Part shown: piece by piece, positions 20,701 through 28,412 of the stretch | How the letters are laid out: each line of letters begins with the position of its first letter | Position numbering within the stretch: position 1 is the first letter of the stretch | Origin: a bacterium | Lineage (GTDB): Bacteria; Pseudomonadota; Gammaproteobacteria; Methylococcales; Methylomonadaceae | Assembly: GCA_030591965.1 (NCBI GenBank) | Contig: JAUVAA010000010.1 | Location: 1-36,922, forward strand | Direction of reading: 5' to 3' | Length of the DNA stretch: 36,922 nucleotides | Program-made: the position numbers and the translations under genes | Notes under the pieces: model-generated | Told to the model about the DNA's origin: nothing | The model's database searches: none | What the model saw: only the letters and a program-made list of their open reading frames with translations

Positions 20701-21813
20701 CAAGAGCTTTGTTTGTTTTATCAACCTAAAGTGAATATGAAAACAGGACAAGTTTTTGGTGCAGAAGCATTAATCCGCTGGCTTCACCCTGACAAAGGCT
20801 TAATTCCTCCTCTTAAGTTCTTACCCGTTATAGAGGAAACTGAATTAGAAATTCAGGTAGGTAATTGGGTGATTAATGAAGCCTTAAAACAACTTGATGA
20901 CTGGAGAGAGCAGGGGATTAATATAGAAGTCAGTATTAATATCTCCTCCTACCATATGCAGACCCCTTCTTTCGTTGCTGACCTTCGAGCCGCTATAGCC
21001 TTATACCCAAAAGTACATTCAAAGAAGGTCCAGCTGGAAATATTAGAAAGTAGTACCTTAGGTGATATTCAATCGATAAGTCGTATTATAAAATCCTGTA
21101 TTCATGAGTTAGGAGTTAATGTGGCTTTGGATGACTTTGGTACGGGCTATTCATCACTCACGCACTTAAGAAGCTTGCCGGCGCAAACGATTAAAATCGA
21201 CCAATCTTTTGTTAGGGATATGCTTGATGATCCAAATGACTATGCCATTATTGATGGGATTATCGGCCTTGCAGAATCTTTTAATCGTGAGGTTATTGCC
21301 GAAGGGGTTGAAACATCGGATCACGGATTAATGTTACTTGCAGCAGGCTGTTATGAAGCACAAGGTTATGGCATTGCACGCCCAATGCCAGCCGATAAAA
21401 TTCCAACATGGTTATCTGGCTATAAGCCGGATACACAGTGGACAACATTTGTTGAAAATAAATACTCAGCAAAACAAATTAAGATACAACTACTTTTACT
21501 AAGTTTAAAGCACTGGAAAAATAGCTTTGAAAATAACATGCAGTCTGAGCCAGGTAGTGTTGCTAAATGGCCTCAGTTAAAAAGAAAAAAATGCCATTGT
21601 GGTATTTTTATTAAGCAAGCTATCCAAGATCAACTCTTTGATGAGTCGTGGATAAAAGAACTGGAAGCAGCGCATAATGCGATGCACAATATTGCCAGTG
21701 ATTTGTCTAATAAATATCAAGAAGGTAATGTAGGCAGTGCAAGAAATGGGCTAGATAAACTTCAAATAGCTGTCGACAAAATGACGGATATTTTGGAGCA
21801 ATATGAAAAATAA
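17773..21813 (+). CDS. Membrane sensor: NIT-like periplasmic domain, HAMP, three PAS, GGDEF, EAL and CZB-like domain
   Basis: LLQQHRGLSSGVLGG (NIT-like) between two TM segments; RQGGDEFVLLLGD; GAEALIRWLHP; C-terminal LKHWKNSF...CHCGIFI...AAHNAMHNIA (CZB-like). Confidence 0.9.
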   Translation: MRFMKKNKPWIYRRFSLVFLPATSLMMRLNFTKRAIVLAIITLFAFSIVTSNLYNRINAVIKTSEKELIGLTLLSPLFKTVQLLQQHRGLSSGVLGGTATLIEQRIERQKQTDDAFIVLANTLPLIISDFEQWKTIINEWSLIKEQGMTWSVKDNFSEQTLIIDQLLILSQSIADTYALTNAPDLGTFYLLNTTIQQLASTQEYLGQTRAFGTGMLAEKTSSNLQKLQINTLIAQANKAIHLLQRNLKKTAFYNPSIEQTLLQSAQKTFNSSHYIFDLVELDIIQEQYSTTPKDFFQITTDAIDNTYEIMFKVLLPTTELLIKKQRSNAKQVLITSAVIVVLIFLVMLYFSIGIYIATVKSIDSIAKATLAFAKGDLHSRLKPAPRSELNTVIKSFNQMADELTRLINAEKEDKARINSIIESAHDALVQINADGNITGWSHQAEDIFGWSKDDVLGKSLQKTIVPDQYKKAYILELKQSLLARKATTMNEVREKTALHRDGHEFPIEISVAPVKTHEGYEFNAFIRDISERKVIEQSLWDSEERYGSIFENALTEIFIFDAESYKFIKANRGACKNIGYSEEELTQLTPLDIKPDVSLKQFNEWVEPLRTGTKEIVHFTAAHQRKNGSLYPVEIYLQLTHFLSKPAFVAIILDITERLKAEEKQQLSEKVFNNTNEGITITDNKGIIFDVNPAFTEITGYSREEVIGKNPRMLSSGKQSPEFYANMWQKINEQGHWQGEVWNKTKGGELYAELLSISPMFDDTGKVLHYVGIFSDITHSKTQQESLVQMAHYDVLTQLPNRVLLTDRFTQALAHSKRHENILAVCFLDLDDFKPVNDLYGHKAGDELLIEVAKRIKSTIREEDTVSRQGGDEFVLLLGDIESFSQCEHTLKRIIESLSQPYHIAKQSMSISASIGITLYPLDNADFDTLMRHADQAMYQAKLAGKNRYHLFSAEKDQLIIQKNIQLKEVEQALKNQELCLFYQPKVNMKTGQVFGAEALIRWLHPDKGLIPPLKFLPVIEETELEIQVGNWVINEALKQLDDWREQGINIEVSINISSYHMQTPSFVADLRAAIALYPKVHSKKVQLEILESSTLGDIQSISRIIKSCIHELGVNVALDDFGTGYSSLTHLRSLPAQTIKIDQSFVRDMLDDPNDYAIIDGIIGLAESFNREVIAEGVETSDHGLMLLAAGCYEAQGYGIARPMPADKIPTWLSGYKPDTQWTTFVENKYSAKQIKIQLLLLSLKHWKNSFENNMQSEPGSVAKWPQLKRKKCHCGIFIKQAIQDQLFDESWIKELEAAHNAMHNIASDLSNKYQEGNVGSARNGLDKLQIAVDKMTDILEQYEK

Positions 21814-22076
21814 ATCGCAAGTTAAGGTTGCCAATTATCATTGCCTTAGATAAAAGAAGTCTATCGACAGGCTGGTCTGGGTCGATTACTGTCTTTCAAT
21901 CTAGGATCTTAATCACGATTGATTTTCTAAAATTTCAGGTGTGGTCTAAGTTACTACAAAATAAGGCCCTCTATCTGAGCATAGGTACCTACACAACTTT
22001 TTGATATTAAAATACAATGAGTTGCAAGCCAGGATAGCTCCCTCGGATTGGCAACAACCCTTCGCCTACCGCGGAC

Positions 22077-22099
22077 TATCAGCCCATCCGGGGCTGATA
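22077..22099 (-). terminator. Possible terminator hairpin downstream of nirJ
   Basis: TATCAGCCC-ATCCG-GGGCTGATA 18 bp beyond the nirJ stop; weak T-tract. Confidence 0.5.
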
Positions 22100-22116
22100 G
22101 CGGCAGTTTAACTCGA

Positions 22117-23250
22117 CTAAATTTCCGCCTCAGTTAAATAACAGCCTGGGTCTTCTGCCCAAGCGTCACCATAAACTTGTTGTGCCCTAACTCGGGTATT
22201 GCCATTACAAATAGCTTGATAAGTACATGTTGCACAGCGGCCTTTTAACGGGCGTGGTGACTGTTTCATGCCTGCCATGAGCGGGTCAGACGTATCTTGC
22301 CAGATTTCTGAAAAAGGGCGTTGCCGTACATTGCCCAAATCATAATGCCACCAAAATGTATCGGGGTGAACATTGCCTAGGTTATCAATATTAGCGACAT
22401 TAACGCCAGAAGCATTGCCGCCCCATTGTTCGAGTTTGGCTTGAATATGTTCAGTTTGTTCTGGAAATCTGCGTTTTACCCAGTGCAAAAAATACACGGC
22501 ATCGGCATCATTATTACCCGTGACGATTTCTCTATGTAGCGCTTTTTGTTCCCATTCCAGGCACTTTTCAAATAGCATATCCATCACTTCGCGGGTCATG
22601 GTAAAAAAGGCATCGGCTTTACGGTTTTTATTGCCTCGGCCACCATAATTAAGATGGGATAGGTAAAACTTGTCTAAGTCTTCATCATCCATTAATTGCA
22701 GCATCGCAGGGAAATCCTGTACGTTGTCTTGGGTTAAGGTATAGCGAATGCCGGCTTTAATACCTTGTTGCTGACATAAGTGAATGCCACGAATCGAGGC
22801 ATCAAATGAGCCTTTTTGTTGGCGGAATGCATCATGTGTAGCACCAATACCATCTAAACTAATGCCGACATATTGATAATTAATTGCGGCTATTTGTTGG
22901 ATATTCTGTTTGGTAATTAATGTGCCATTACTGGATAGGGCAACATAAAAGCCCATATCACGTGCGCGTTGAGAAATCGTAAAAATATCAGGGTGTAATA
23001 AAGGTTCGCCACCGGATAAAATCAACACGGGGACTTTAAAGGCTTTCAAATCATCCATGACTTTAAAGATAGCATTCGTACTTAATTCATCTGGAAAATC
23101 AATATTCGCAGACGTGGTATAGCAATGTTTGCAGGTTAAATTACAGCGACGGATTAAGTTCCAGATAACGACTGGTGCGGCTGGTTTACGGGCTGGTTTT
23201 AGCGGAGTAGGGTGTAGTACCTCGCGCATAAATTGACTAAGACGAAACAT
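22117..23250 (-). CDS. nirJ: Heme d1 biosynthesis radical SAM protein NirJ
   Basis: Radical SAM motif CNLTCKHC, C-terminal Cys cluster GRCATCTYQAICNGN, and NirDLGH-like genes immediately upstream. Confidence 0.95.
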   Translation of the reverse strand: MFRLSQFMREVLHPTPLKPARKPAAPVVIWNLIRRCNLTCKHCYTTSANIDFPDELSTNAIFKVMDDLKAFKVPVLILSGGEPLLHPDIFTISQRARDMGFYVALSSNGTLITKQNIQQIAAINYQYVGISLDGIGATHDAFRQQKGSFDASIRGIHLCQQQGIKAGIRYTLTQDNVQDFPAMLQLMDDEDLDKFYLSHLNYGGRGNKNRKADAFFTMTREVMDMLFEKCLEWEQKALHREIVTGNNDADAVYFLHWVKRRFPEQTEHIQAKLEQWGGNASGVNVANIDNLGNVHPDTFWWHYDLGNVRQRPFSEIWQDTSDPLMAGMKQSPRPLKGRCATCTYQAICNGNTRVRAQQVYGDAWAEDPGCYLTEAEI

Positions 23251-23720
23251 TATTTAATCCTTAAACCGGTTTTTTTTAAAATGCGTGTGCTGTATAGCAC
23301 TTCATGCGCGCGACAATGTTCGCCCAGTAATTTAGCTATTTGTTGGATTTGTTGTTCGGCAGCATCGGCAGTTTTTCCATGAACCATAGCGAATAAATTA
23401 TATGACCAATCAGGCAAATGACGTGGGCGATGATAACAATGGCTGACAAACTCTAAAGCACCTACTTTTTTTCCTAACTGATCAATAAAGGCGTCGTCGA
23501 TATCCCAAACAGTCATGCCATTGTGTTTATAGCCTAATTTGTAATGATTAGGAATGGCACCAATACGCCGAATAATGCCAAGTTCTTGCATGCGTGTTAA
23601 GCGTTGCATGAGCTTGTCGGCGCTAATACCAATTTGTTCGGCAAGGGTTTGGTAGGGTTCGGGCGTTAGCGGCAATCCAGTTTGGCTGGCGCTGATAATT
23701 TTACGGTCTATTGCATCCAT
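23250..23720 (-). CDS. nirH: Siroheme decarboxylase subunit, NirH-like
   Basis: AsnC/Lrp-like 156-aa protein with HCYHRPRHLPDWSYNLFAMVHGK; position in the nir order; overlaps nirJ. Confidence 0.85.
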   Translation of the reverse strand: MDAIDRKIISASQTGLPLTPEPYQTLAEQIGISADKLMQRLTRMQELGIIRRIGAIPNHYKLGYKHNGMTVWDIDDAFIDQLGKKVGALEFVSHCYHRPRHLPDWSYNLFAMVHGKTADAAEQQIQQIAKLLGEHCRAHEVLYSTRILKKTGLRIK

Positions 23721-24163
23721 TAGGCTTCCAGTTTTAAGCCGACAAAGTATTCTTGTATTTTGGGCATGTTATAGACAGTTAATCCAGTTTGGGCTTCAAT
23801 TTGTCTAATCACTTGCTGGATTTGTTCAGGCGTTTCTGTGGCAAGAACAAACCACATATTTAATGTGTGTTCGCGTGCGTAATTATGCGCCACTTCAGGA
23901 AATGAATTAATAATCTCAGCAATAGTATCGTAGCTATCTTCGGGCGCCTTAACTGCCGCCAAAGTTAAAGCACCACCCATTTGTTCAGCATGAAACATCG
24001 GGCCAAAGCGCGATAATATGCCGCTATCTAATAATGTCTGTAAGCGCTCAATTAATGCCTGTTCGCTGATATTTAAAGTCTCGGCTACTTTTTTATAAGG
24101 TGAAGGGCAAATAGGAAAGCCATCTTGTAAACTGTTAATAATTGCGCGGTCTATTTCGTCCAT
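23720..24163 (-). CDS. nirG: Siroheme decarboxylase subunit, NirG-like
   Basis: 147 aa with FPEVAHNYAREHTLNMWFVLATE. Confidence 0.85.
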   Translation of the reverse strand: MDEIDRAIINSLQDGFPICPSPYKKVAETLNISEQALIERLQTLLDSGILSRFGPMFHAEQMGGALTLAAVKAPEDSYDTIAEIINSFPEVAHNYAREHTLNMWFVLATETPEQIQQVIRQIEAQTGLTVYNMPKIQEYFVGLKLEA

Positions 24164-24191
24164 TATTGTCTTTATAGGGGGATTATGGGAG

Positions 24192-24255
24192 CAATGCTGT
24201 TGACTTAAGCCCTCTCTTGTTGGAGAAGGTGCTTATTCTTAAGTCAACAGTATTG
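24192..24255. repeat. 64-bp dispersed palindromic repeat, family A
   Basis: CAATGCTGTTGACTTAAG...CTTAAGTCAACAGTATTG; between nirL and nirG. Confidence 0.8.
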
Positions 24256-24257
24256 GG

Positions 24258-24307
24258 TTGTGGGAGCGACTTTAGTCGCGGTTTTCGTGGCTAAAGCCAC
24301 TCCCACG
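24258..24307. repeat. REP-like palindrome overlapping the 3' end of nirL
   Basis: GTGGGAGCGACTTTAGTCGCGGTTTTCGTGGCTAAAGCCACTCCCAC hairpin. Confidence 0.85.
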
Positions 24308-24781
24308 CGGAAAATAAAGCGCACCACGCTGTTTAAAACAGCGACGGCTAAATAAAATATCATGTGCATAATTTTCTAAAGCACAGTTTTCAATGAGATA
24401 ACTTAGCTGCTGCAGTACTTTCTCACGGGTTTTTCCATGAATCATGCAAAACAAATTATATGGCCACTGTTCGCCATGACGCGGGCGTTGATAGCATAAG
24501 TTAATAAAATGAAACTGACTTATCCGCTGCCCCATTTCATTGGCGAGTGTATCTGGCATATCAAAAACCACCATCGCATTGGAGCGATAGCCTAAGCGAC
24601 GGTGTTTGACGATCACACCGAGTCGTTTAATTAAGCCTTGCTGTTTGAGCTTGCTAAGGCGTGTGATGACTTCGTTTTCATCTAAATTTAACTGTTCAGC
24701 AATCAGTGCATAAGGACGTGAAGCAATCGGTAAGCCTTCTTGCACGGCGGCAATTAATTGTAAGTCTATCGGCTCTATCAT
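24272..24781 (-). CDS. nirL: Siroheme decarboxylase subunit, NirL-like
   Basis: 169 aa with NLCYQRPRHGEQWPYNLFCMIHGK; C-terminal codons lie in the REP palindrome. Confidence 0.82.
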   Translation of the reverse strand: MIEPIDLQLIAAVQEGLPIASRPYALIAEQLNLDENEVITRLSKLKQQGLIKRLGVIVKHRRLGYRSNAMVVFDMPDTLANEMGQRISQFHFINLCYQRPRHGEQWPYNLFCMIHGKTREKVLQQLSYLIENCALENYAHDILFSRRCFKQRGALYFPRGSGFSHENRD

Positions 24782-25260
24782 GCGCTAACGAAAAGGTTTT
24801 CTTCTTGAGGTTCTAAATTGAGTTGAAAACCTAAGTTAATAAAATAATCTTCTAGCAAGGGCAGTTGCATGGTTTTAAAGCTTGTTTGTAGTTCAATTTT
24901 CTCAATAACGCTGGATAGATGTTGTTGATCGCTGGCAATAAGGACAAACCAAAGGTTAAAGCGATGCTCGCGTTCATAATTGTGGTTTACTTCGGGAAAC
25001 TGACTGACTATATCCGCGACTTTAATTATGTGTGTTTCGGGGATAGCCATAGCAACTAAGGTGCTGATACCCAATTGGTTCGGCTGGATAATCGGCCCGA
25101 TACGACTAATAAAGTCCTGCTCTGATAAGACAGAAAATGCCGCAAGCACTTCCTCTTCAGTGACGCCTAAGGAGTTGGCAATATCTAAGTAAGGCGTAGG
25201 TGATAGCGGAAAGTCCTGCTGATAATCATTGAGCAGTTGTTTGTGTAGTGTAGACAGCAT
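24778..25260 (-). CDS. nirD: Siroheme decarboxylase subunit, NirD-like
   Basis: 160 aa with FPEVNHNYEREHRFNLWFVLIAS; overlaps nirL by 4 bp. Confidence 0.82.
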   Translation of the reverse strand: MLSTLHKQLLNDYQQDFPLSPTPYLDIANSLGVTEEEVLAAFSVLSEQDFISRIGPIIQPNQLGISTLVAMAIPETHIIKVADIVSQFPEVNHNYEREHRFNLWFVLIASDQQHLSSVIEKIELQTSFKTMQLPLLEDYFINLGFQLNLEPQEENLFVSA

Positions 25261-25273
25261 TTCGATTCAACGA

Positions 25274-25546
25274 TTACACATCGAGGTGTATTTTATTGAT
25301 AGTATATTGGTGCACTAGCATTTGAATAATATTTTGATAGGGCACGCCATTTTCAAGGCTTTTTCTTTTTAATTCATAGAGATCATTTTCAGGTAATCTG
25401 ATTGAGACTGCTTTTTTTTTCTCCTGTTTGATATAGCTTTGTAACTCTAAAGTTCTTTGTTGTAGATCACCTGTACTGTGCCACTCGCCATTTTCAACGC
25501 TCTCTAAAATACCTTGCTCATATTCGTCTAACTTGTATTCAGTCAT
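25274..25546 (-). CDS. Ribbon-helix-helix antitoxin (BrnA/CopG-like)
   Basis: KKAVSIRLPENDLYELKRKSLENGVPYQNIIQMLVHQY; overlaps the toxin-like ORF by 8 bp. Confidence 0.8.
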   Translation of the reverse strand: MTEYKLDEYEQGILESVENGEWHSTGDLQQRTLELQSYIKQEKKKAVSIRLPENDLYELKRKSLENGVPYQNIIQMLVHQYTINKIHLDV

Positions 25547-25841
25547 TGTGTTTCTCCGTGTTGTAGCGCTTGTTCATTTTACGAGAAGGGATAATGGTTT
25601 TCAAAAAAATGGTATGCTCGTCTTCAACATACGGCACGATATAAACATAGTTTTTAATGCTTATGAGTATGATCAAAACTGACTGATTGGGGTATTTTTC
25701 GGTGTTTGGGTGCGCCAGATTAGCAAGTATATTATTTGAATTTATGGCGAGATATACATCTTCAAAACCAACGCCCCTTTCTTTTTTTAATTGAGCATTC
25801 TTTTCTGGAGAAAAGCGTATTTGTTTATTTTTAAATAGCAT
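25539..25841 (-). CDS. BrnT-like type II toxin
   Basis: IRFSPEKNAQLKKERGVGFEDVYLAI...DEHTIFLKTIIPSRKMNKRY; toxin-first gene order. Confidence 0.72.
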   Translation of the reverse strand: MLFKNKQIRFSPEKNAQLKKERGVGFEDVYLAINSNNILANLAHPNTEKYPNQSVLIILISIKNYVYIVPYVEDEHTIFLKTIIPSRKMNKRYNTEKHND

Positions 25842-25850
25842 ACATTGTAT
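25840..25850. promoter_or_regulatory. Candidate RHH operator palindrome at the toxin start
   Basis: Perfect ATACA-T-TGTAT at the 5' end of the toxin gene. Confidence 0.35.
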
Positions 25851-25884
25851 ATTACTTGTGTTGTGTAATAAAACTCATTGTGTC

Positions 25885-27078
25885 TTACAACCCCATCTTA
25901 TGCGCCCGTGAGCTAAAAAATATACCGCTGGGTTTATTCGCAGGTAAACGGCTTATTTCTTTAAAGCTGCTAGTATCATAAATAAGCACTTGGTTATCAT
26001 CACGCGCGGAAACCCAGACATGTTCACCGCGCGGGGTAAATTCCATATGTAAAACGGCTTTTCCCGGCGTTAAAGCTTTTACTATTTGTAGCTCCTTAGC
26101 ATCAATCACTTGTACCTGAGCATTATCAGGGAATGCAAAATTAACCCAAATTTGCCGGCCATCGGGACGTGCCATCACAAACACCGGCTGACCGATAACG
26201 GGAATGCGTTTAACTAACTGCCAAGTATTTTGATCGACAACTAAAACTTCATGCTGCCCGACGGCAGGGACAAACATTAAATTCCCCGCCATTGCCCAGC
26301 CTTCTAAATGCGGCATTTTATACACAGGCATTTTTTCGTCATTTTTACCGTAATCGGGCAAAATTCGTTTTACACCTTGTTCGGGTGACCATAAGTCTAA
26401 TAAAGCTAAGCCGCGATCACCAAATAAACCGGCAATATAATAACGGCCATCAGGCGAGAGCAGGGCATCATAAGGTTGCTTGCCGATGTTTTTAAATTTC
26501 TCAATTTTGGGTTGTGTCGGGTCTTTAAGGTCGGCAATCCAAATTTCACCGGCATCAAATAAACTGAAAATAAATTTCTGATCCGGTGCATCGACTAAGC
26601 CAACCACTTTGGATAATTGTTGACTATCATACAAAGCAGGAATATCCGCGATTAATTCCAGTGTTTCAGTGGAGAAAATTTTAACGCCGCCGGGGGTGTA
26701 ATTGGACACAGCAATCAGCTTGCCATCTTGAGAAATAGCACCGCCAATACTGTTACCCGCTTGAATAATACGTTTGGCTATTTTGTCTTGTAATAAGTCT
26801 ATTTTAGTCAGACCACCATCGCGACCAAAAATAAAAGCATAACGCGCATCGCGAGAATAAACGATAGAGGCATGAGATAAATCTCCTAGACCTGAAATCT
26901 TGCTGATGCTGTTATTCGTGCTGGTATTGATGATTTGTATGGCCGCAGGTTCGCGCTCAATAATCACGCCTAAATCACCTGTTCCACGTAATTCAGTACA
27001 GCCGAATTGGCTAAAAGCGAGGCTAAAGAGCAGCGGGAATTTACTGAAGCGTGAGAAGGAGAAAGGGCATTTAATCAT
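25885..27078 (-). CDS. nirF: Heme d1 biosynthesis protein NirF (lipoprotein)
   Basis: MPHLEGWAMAGNLMFVPAVGQHEVLVVDQ, GQPVFVMARPDGRQIWVNFAFPDN, terminal KPSGIFFSSRAHKMGL; lipobox-like SQFGC. Confidence 0.95.
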   Translation of the reverse strand: MIKCPFSFSRFSKFPLLFSLAFSQFGCTELRGTGDLGVIIEREPAAIQIINTSTNNSISKISGLGDLSHASIVYSRDARYAFIFGRDGGLTKIDLLQDKIAKRIIQAGNSIGGAISQDGKLIAVSNYTPGGVKIFSTETLELIADIPALYDSQQLSKVVGLVDAPDQKFIFSLFDAGEIWIADLKDPTQPKIEKFKNIGKQPYDALLSPDGRYYIAGLFGDRGLALLDLWSPEQGVKRILPDYGKNDEKMPVYKMPHLEGWAMAGNLMFVPAVGQHEVLVVDQNTWQLVKRIPVIGQPVFVMARPDGRQIWVNFAFPDNAQVQVIDAKELQIVKALTPGKAVLHMEFTPRGEHVWVSARDDNQVLIYDTSSFKEISRLPANKPSGIFFSSRAHKMGL

Positions 27079-27409
27079 GTTGTTGTCTTAGTAAGGTCTG
27101 AATAAACCAGCGAGTTTCTTGTTCGGTGATAAAAGGCTTCCATGGCGGCATCGCTGTACCTTTACGGCCATTTTGGATAGTATCTAACAAATAGTCGTCA
27201 GGTTTATTGGCCAAATCTTTGGCTAATAAAGAAGGACCGAGTCCACCTTTTAAGGTTAATCCATGGCAAGAGCCGCAATCATGCTTAAGCATGTTACGCA
27301 GTTCTTTTTGTCTGTCCTGCGGAGGATTCTGCGCGAAAGCGGGGGCTGTGTTAATAAAACATAAGCTTAATAATAGAGCTAATCGGTTGTGTGGCCATGA
27401 CAAATACAT
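27071..27409 (-). CDS. nirC: c-type cytochrome NirC
   Basis: CGSCHGLTLKGGLGPSLLAKDLANKPDDYLLDTIQNGRKGTAMPPWKPF; overlaps nirF. Confidence 0.85.
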   Translation of the reverse strand: MYLSWPHNRLALLLSLCFINTAPAFAQNPPQDRQKELRNMLKHDCGSCHGLTLKGGLGPSLLAKDLANKPDDYLLDTIQNGRKGTAMPPWKPFITEQETRWFIQTLLRQQHD

Positions 27410-27410
27410 T

Positions 27411-28154
27411 TTATTTTAGTATTTTGCGTGCATTTCTGGCTTGTAGCGGACGATTATTCGGGGTATCAATAATATGACCGAAATGTTCAATTTGTCCAGC
27501 GGCAGCCGTTAGTGGTTGCTTTAAAACTAACCATAAAACATTTTCAGTGCAAGGCGGGGTCGTTAATGAACCATTGTATCGGTAATAAGCCAAGTCATTT
27601 GGTAGCAGGCCTTTTGCTGATATGGCTGGTAATTGCTTATTTATTGCGCCTGATTTTTCCGGCATTAATGCCCAGATGTCTTTGAGTGTTGGGTTTTCCA
27701 TGCCTTTCGAAAACATAATTGAGAGTACCGCTAAATTACCTAATTTATCGATATGTGTTAACTGTGCTTCTAAAGGATATGATTTGCCGTCGATCTGATT
27801 TTCGCTAGGGGAGTGAAATTGTAACTGCGTTAACTCATACTTATGATCATTGATGGATAAGGTGCTGCCGCGTTGAAAGTTAATTTGAATCGTATGGCCA
27901 TTGTTAACAATGTCACTGGCATTGGCGTTATAGCGGACTGTCAGTGGTGCTAATTTGGCATCAACAAAATTACTAAGATTAATAGGTGCCTGGCCTGTGC
28001 CGGTAGTGCAAGTAGTGTAATCAGAGCTTAAAGTACCCCAGTTTTTAGGCCCTTCTTGTCCAGAGTATGCCCACGCTGCTAGTTTAGGTTGGTTGATTAG
28101 TGCACAGCCTGAACTTAGTAAGGCGATTGTTAGGAGGCTTAATTTTATTTTCAT
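27411..28154 (-). CDS. Alpha-carbonic-anhydrase-like (CA-related) lipoprotein with two substituted Zn ligands
   Basis: WAYSGQEGPKNWG, NNGHTIQINF, QLQFHSPSEN, YPLEAQLTHID, GSLTTPPCTENVLW; N-terminal ALLSSGC lipobox-like site. Confidence 0.9.
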   Translation of the reverse strand: MKIKLSLLTIALLSSGCALINQPKLAAWAYSGQEGPKNWGTLSSDYTTCTTGTGQAPINLSNFVDAKLAPLTVRYNANASDIVNNGHTIQINFQRGSTLSINDHKYELTQLQFHSPSENQIDGKSYPLEAQLTHIDKLGNLAVLSIMFSKGMENPTLKDIWALMPEKSGAINKQLPAISAKGLLPNDLAYYRYNGSLTTPPCTENVLWLVLKQPLTAAAGQIEHFGHIIDTPNNRPLQARNARKILK

Positions 28155-28281
28155 AGGAGGTAATTTCTCGTTCCCAAGTGCTATTTAGGAATACATGGTG
28201 AGAAGCTAGGCTTCGTGAGTGCTGAGTTGGTATTTGTCACAGGAGGAGCTGGTGAACAAGCTATAGCGAAATTTAAGTCTT

Positions 28282-28404
28282 GTAGGGTGGGCAACGCTTT
28301 TTTGCCCACCATTTTAAATGCAAATCCTATTGTGTATTACGGCTCAATGATAAAGAACCTTGTTTTTCATTATTTGGTGGGCAAAAGAAAGCTGCCCACC
28401 CTAC
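28282..28404. repeat. Paired hairpins forming a larger inverted repeat
   Basis: GTAGGGTGGGCAACGCTTTTTTGCCCACC (28282-28310) and GGTGGGCAAAAGAAAGCTGCCCACCCTAC (28376-28404). Confidence 0.9.
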
Positions 28405-28412
28405 GCCTAATA

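Noticed and set aside
27411-28154. Annotating the gene simply as an active alpha-carbonic anhydrase
   Set aside because: Two of three Zn-ligand positions read Gln on direct codon inspection, so catalytic annotation is not supported.
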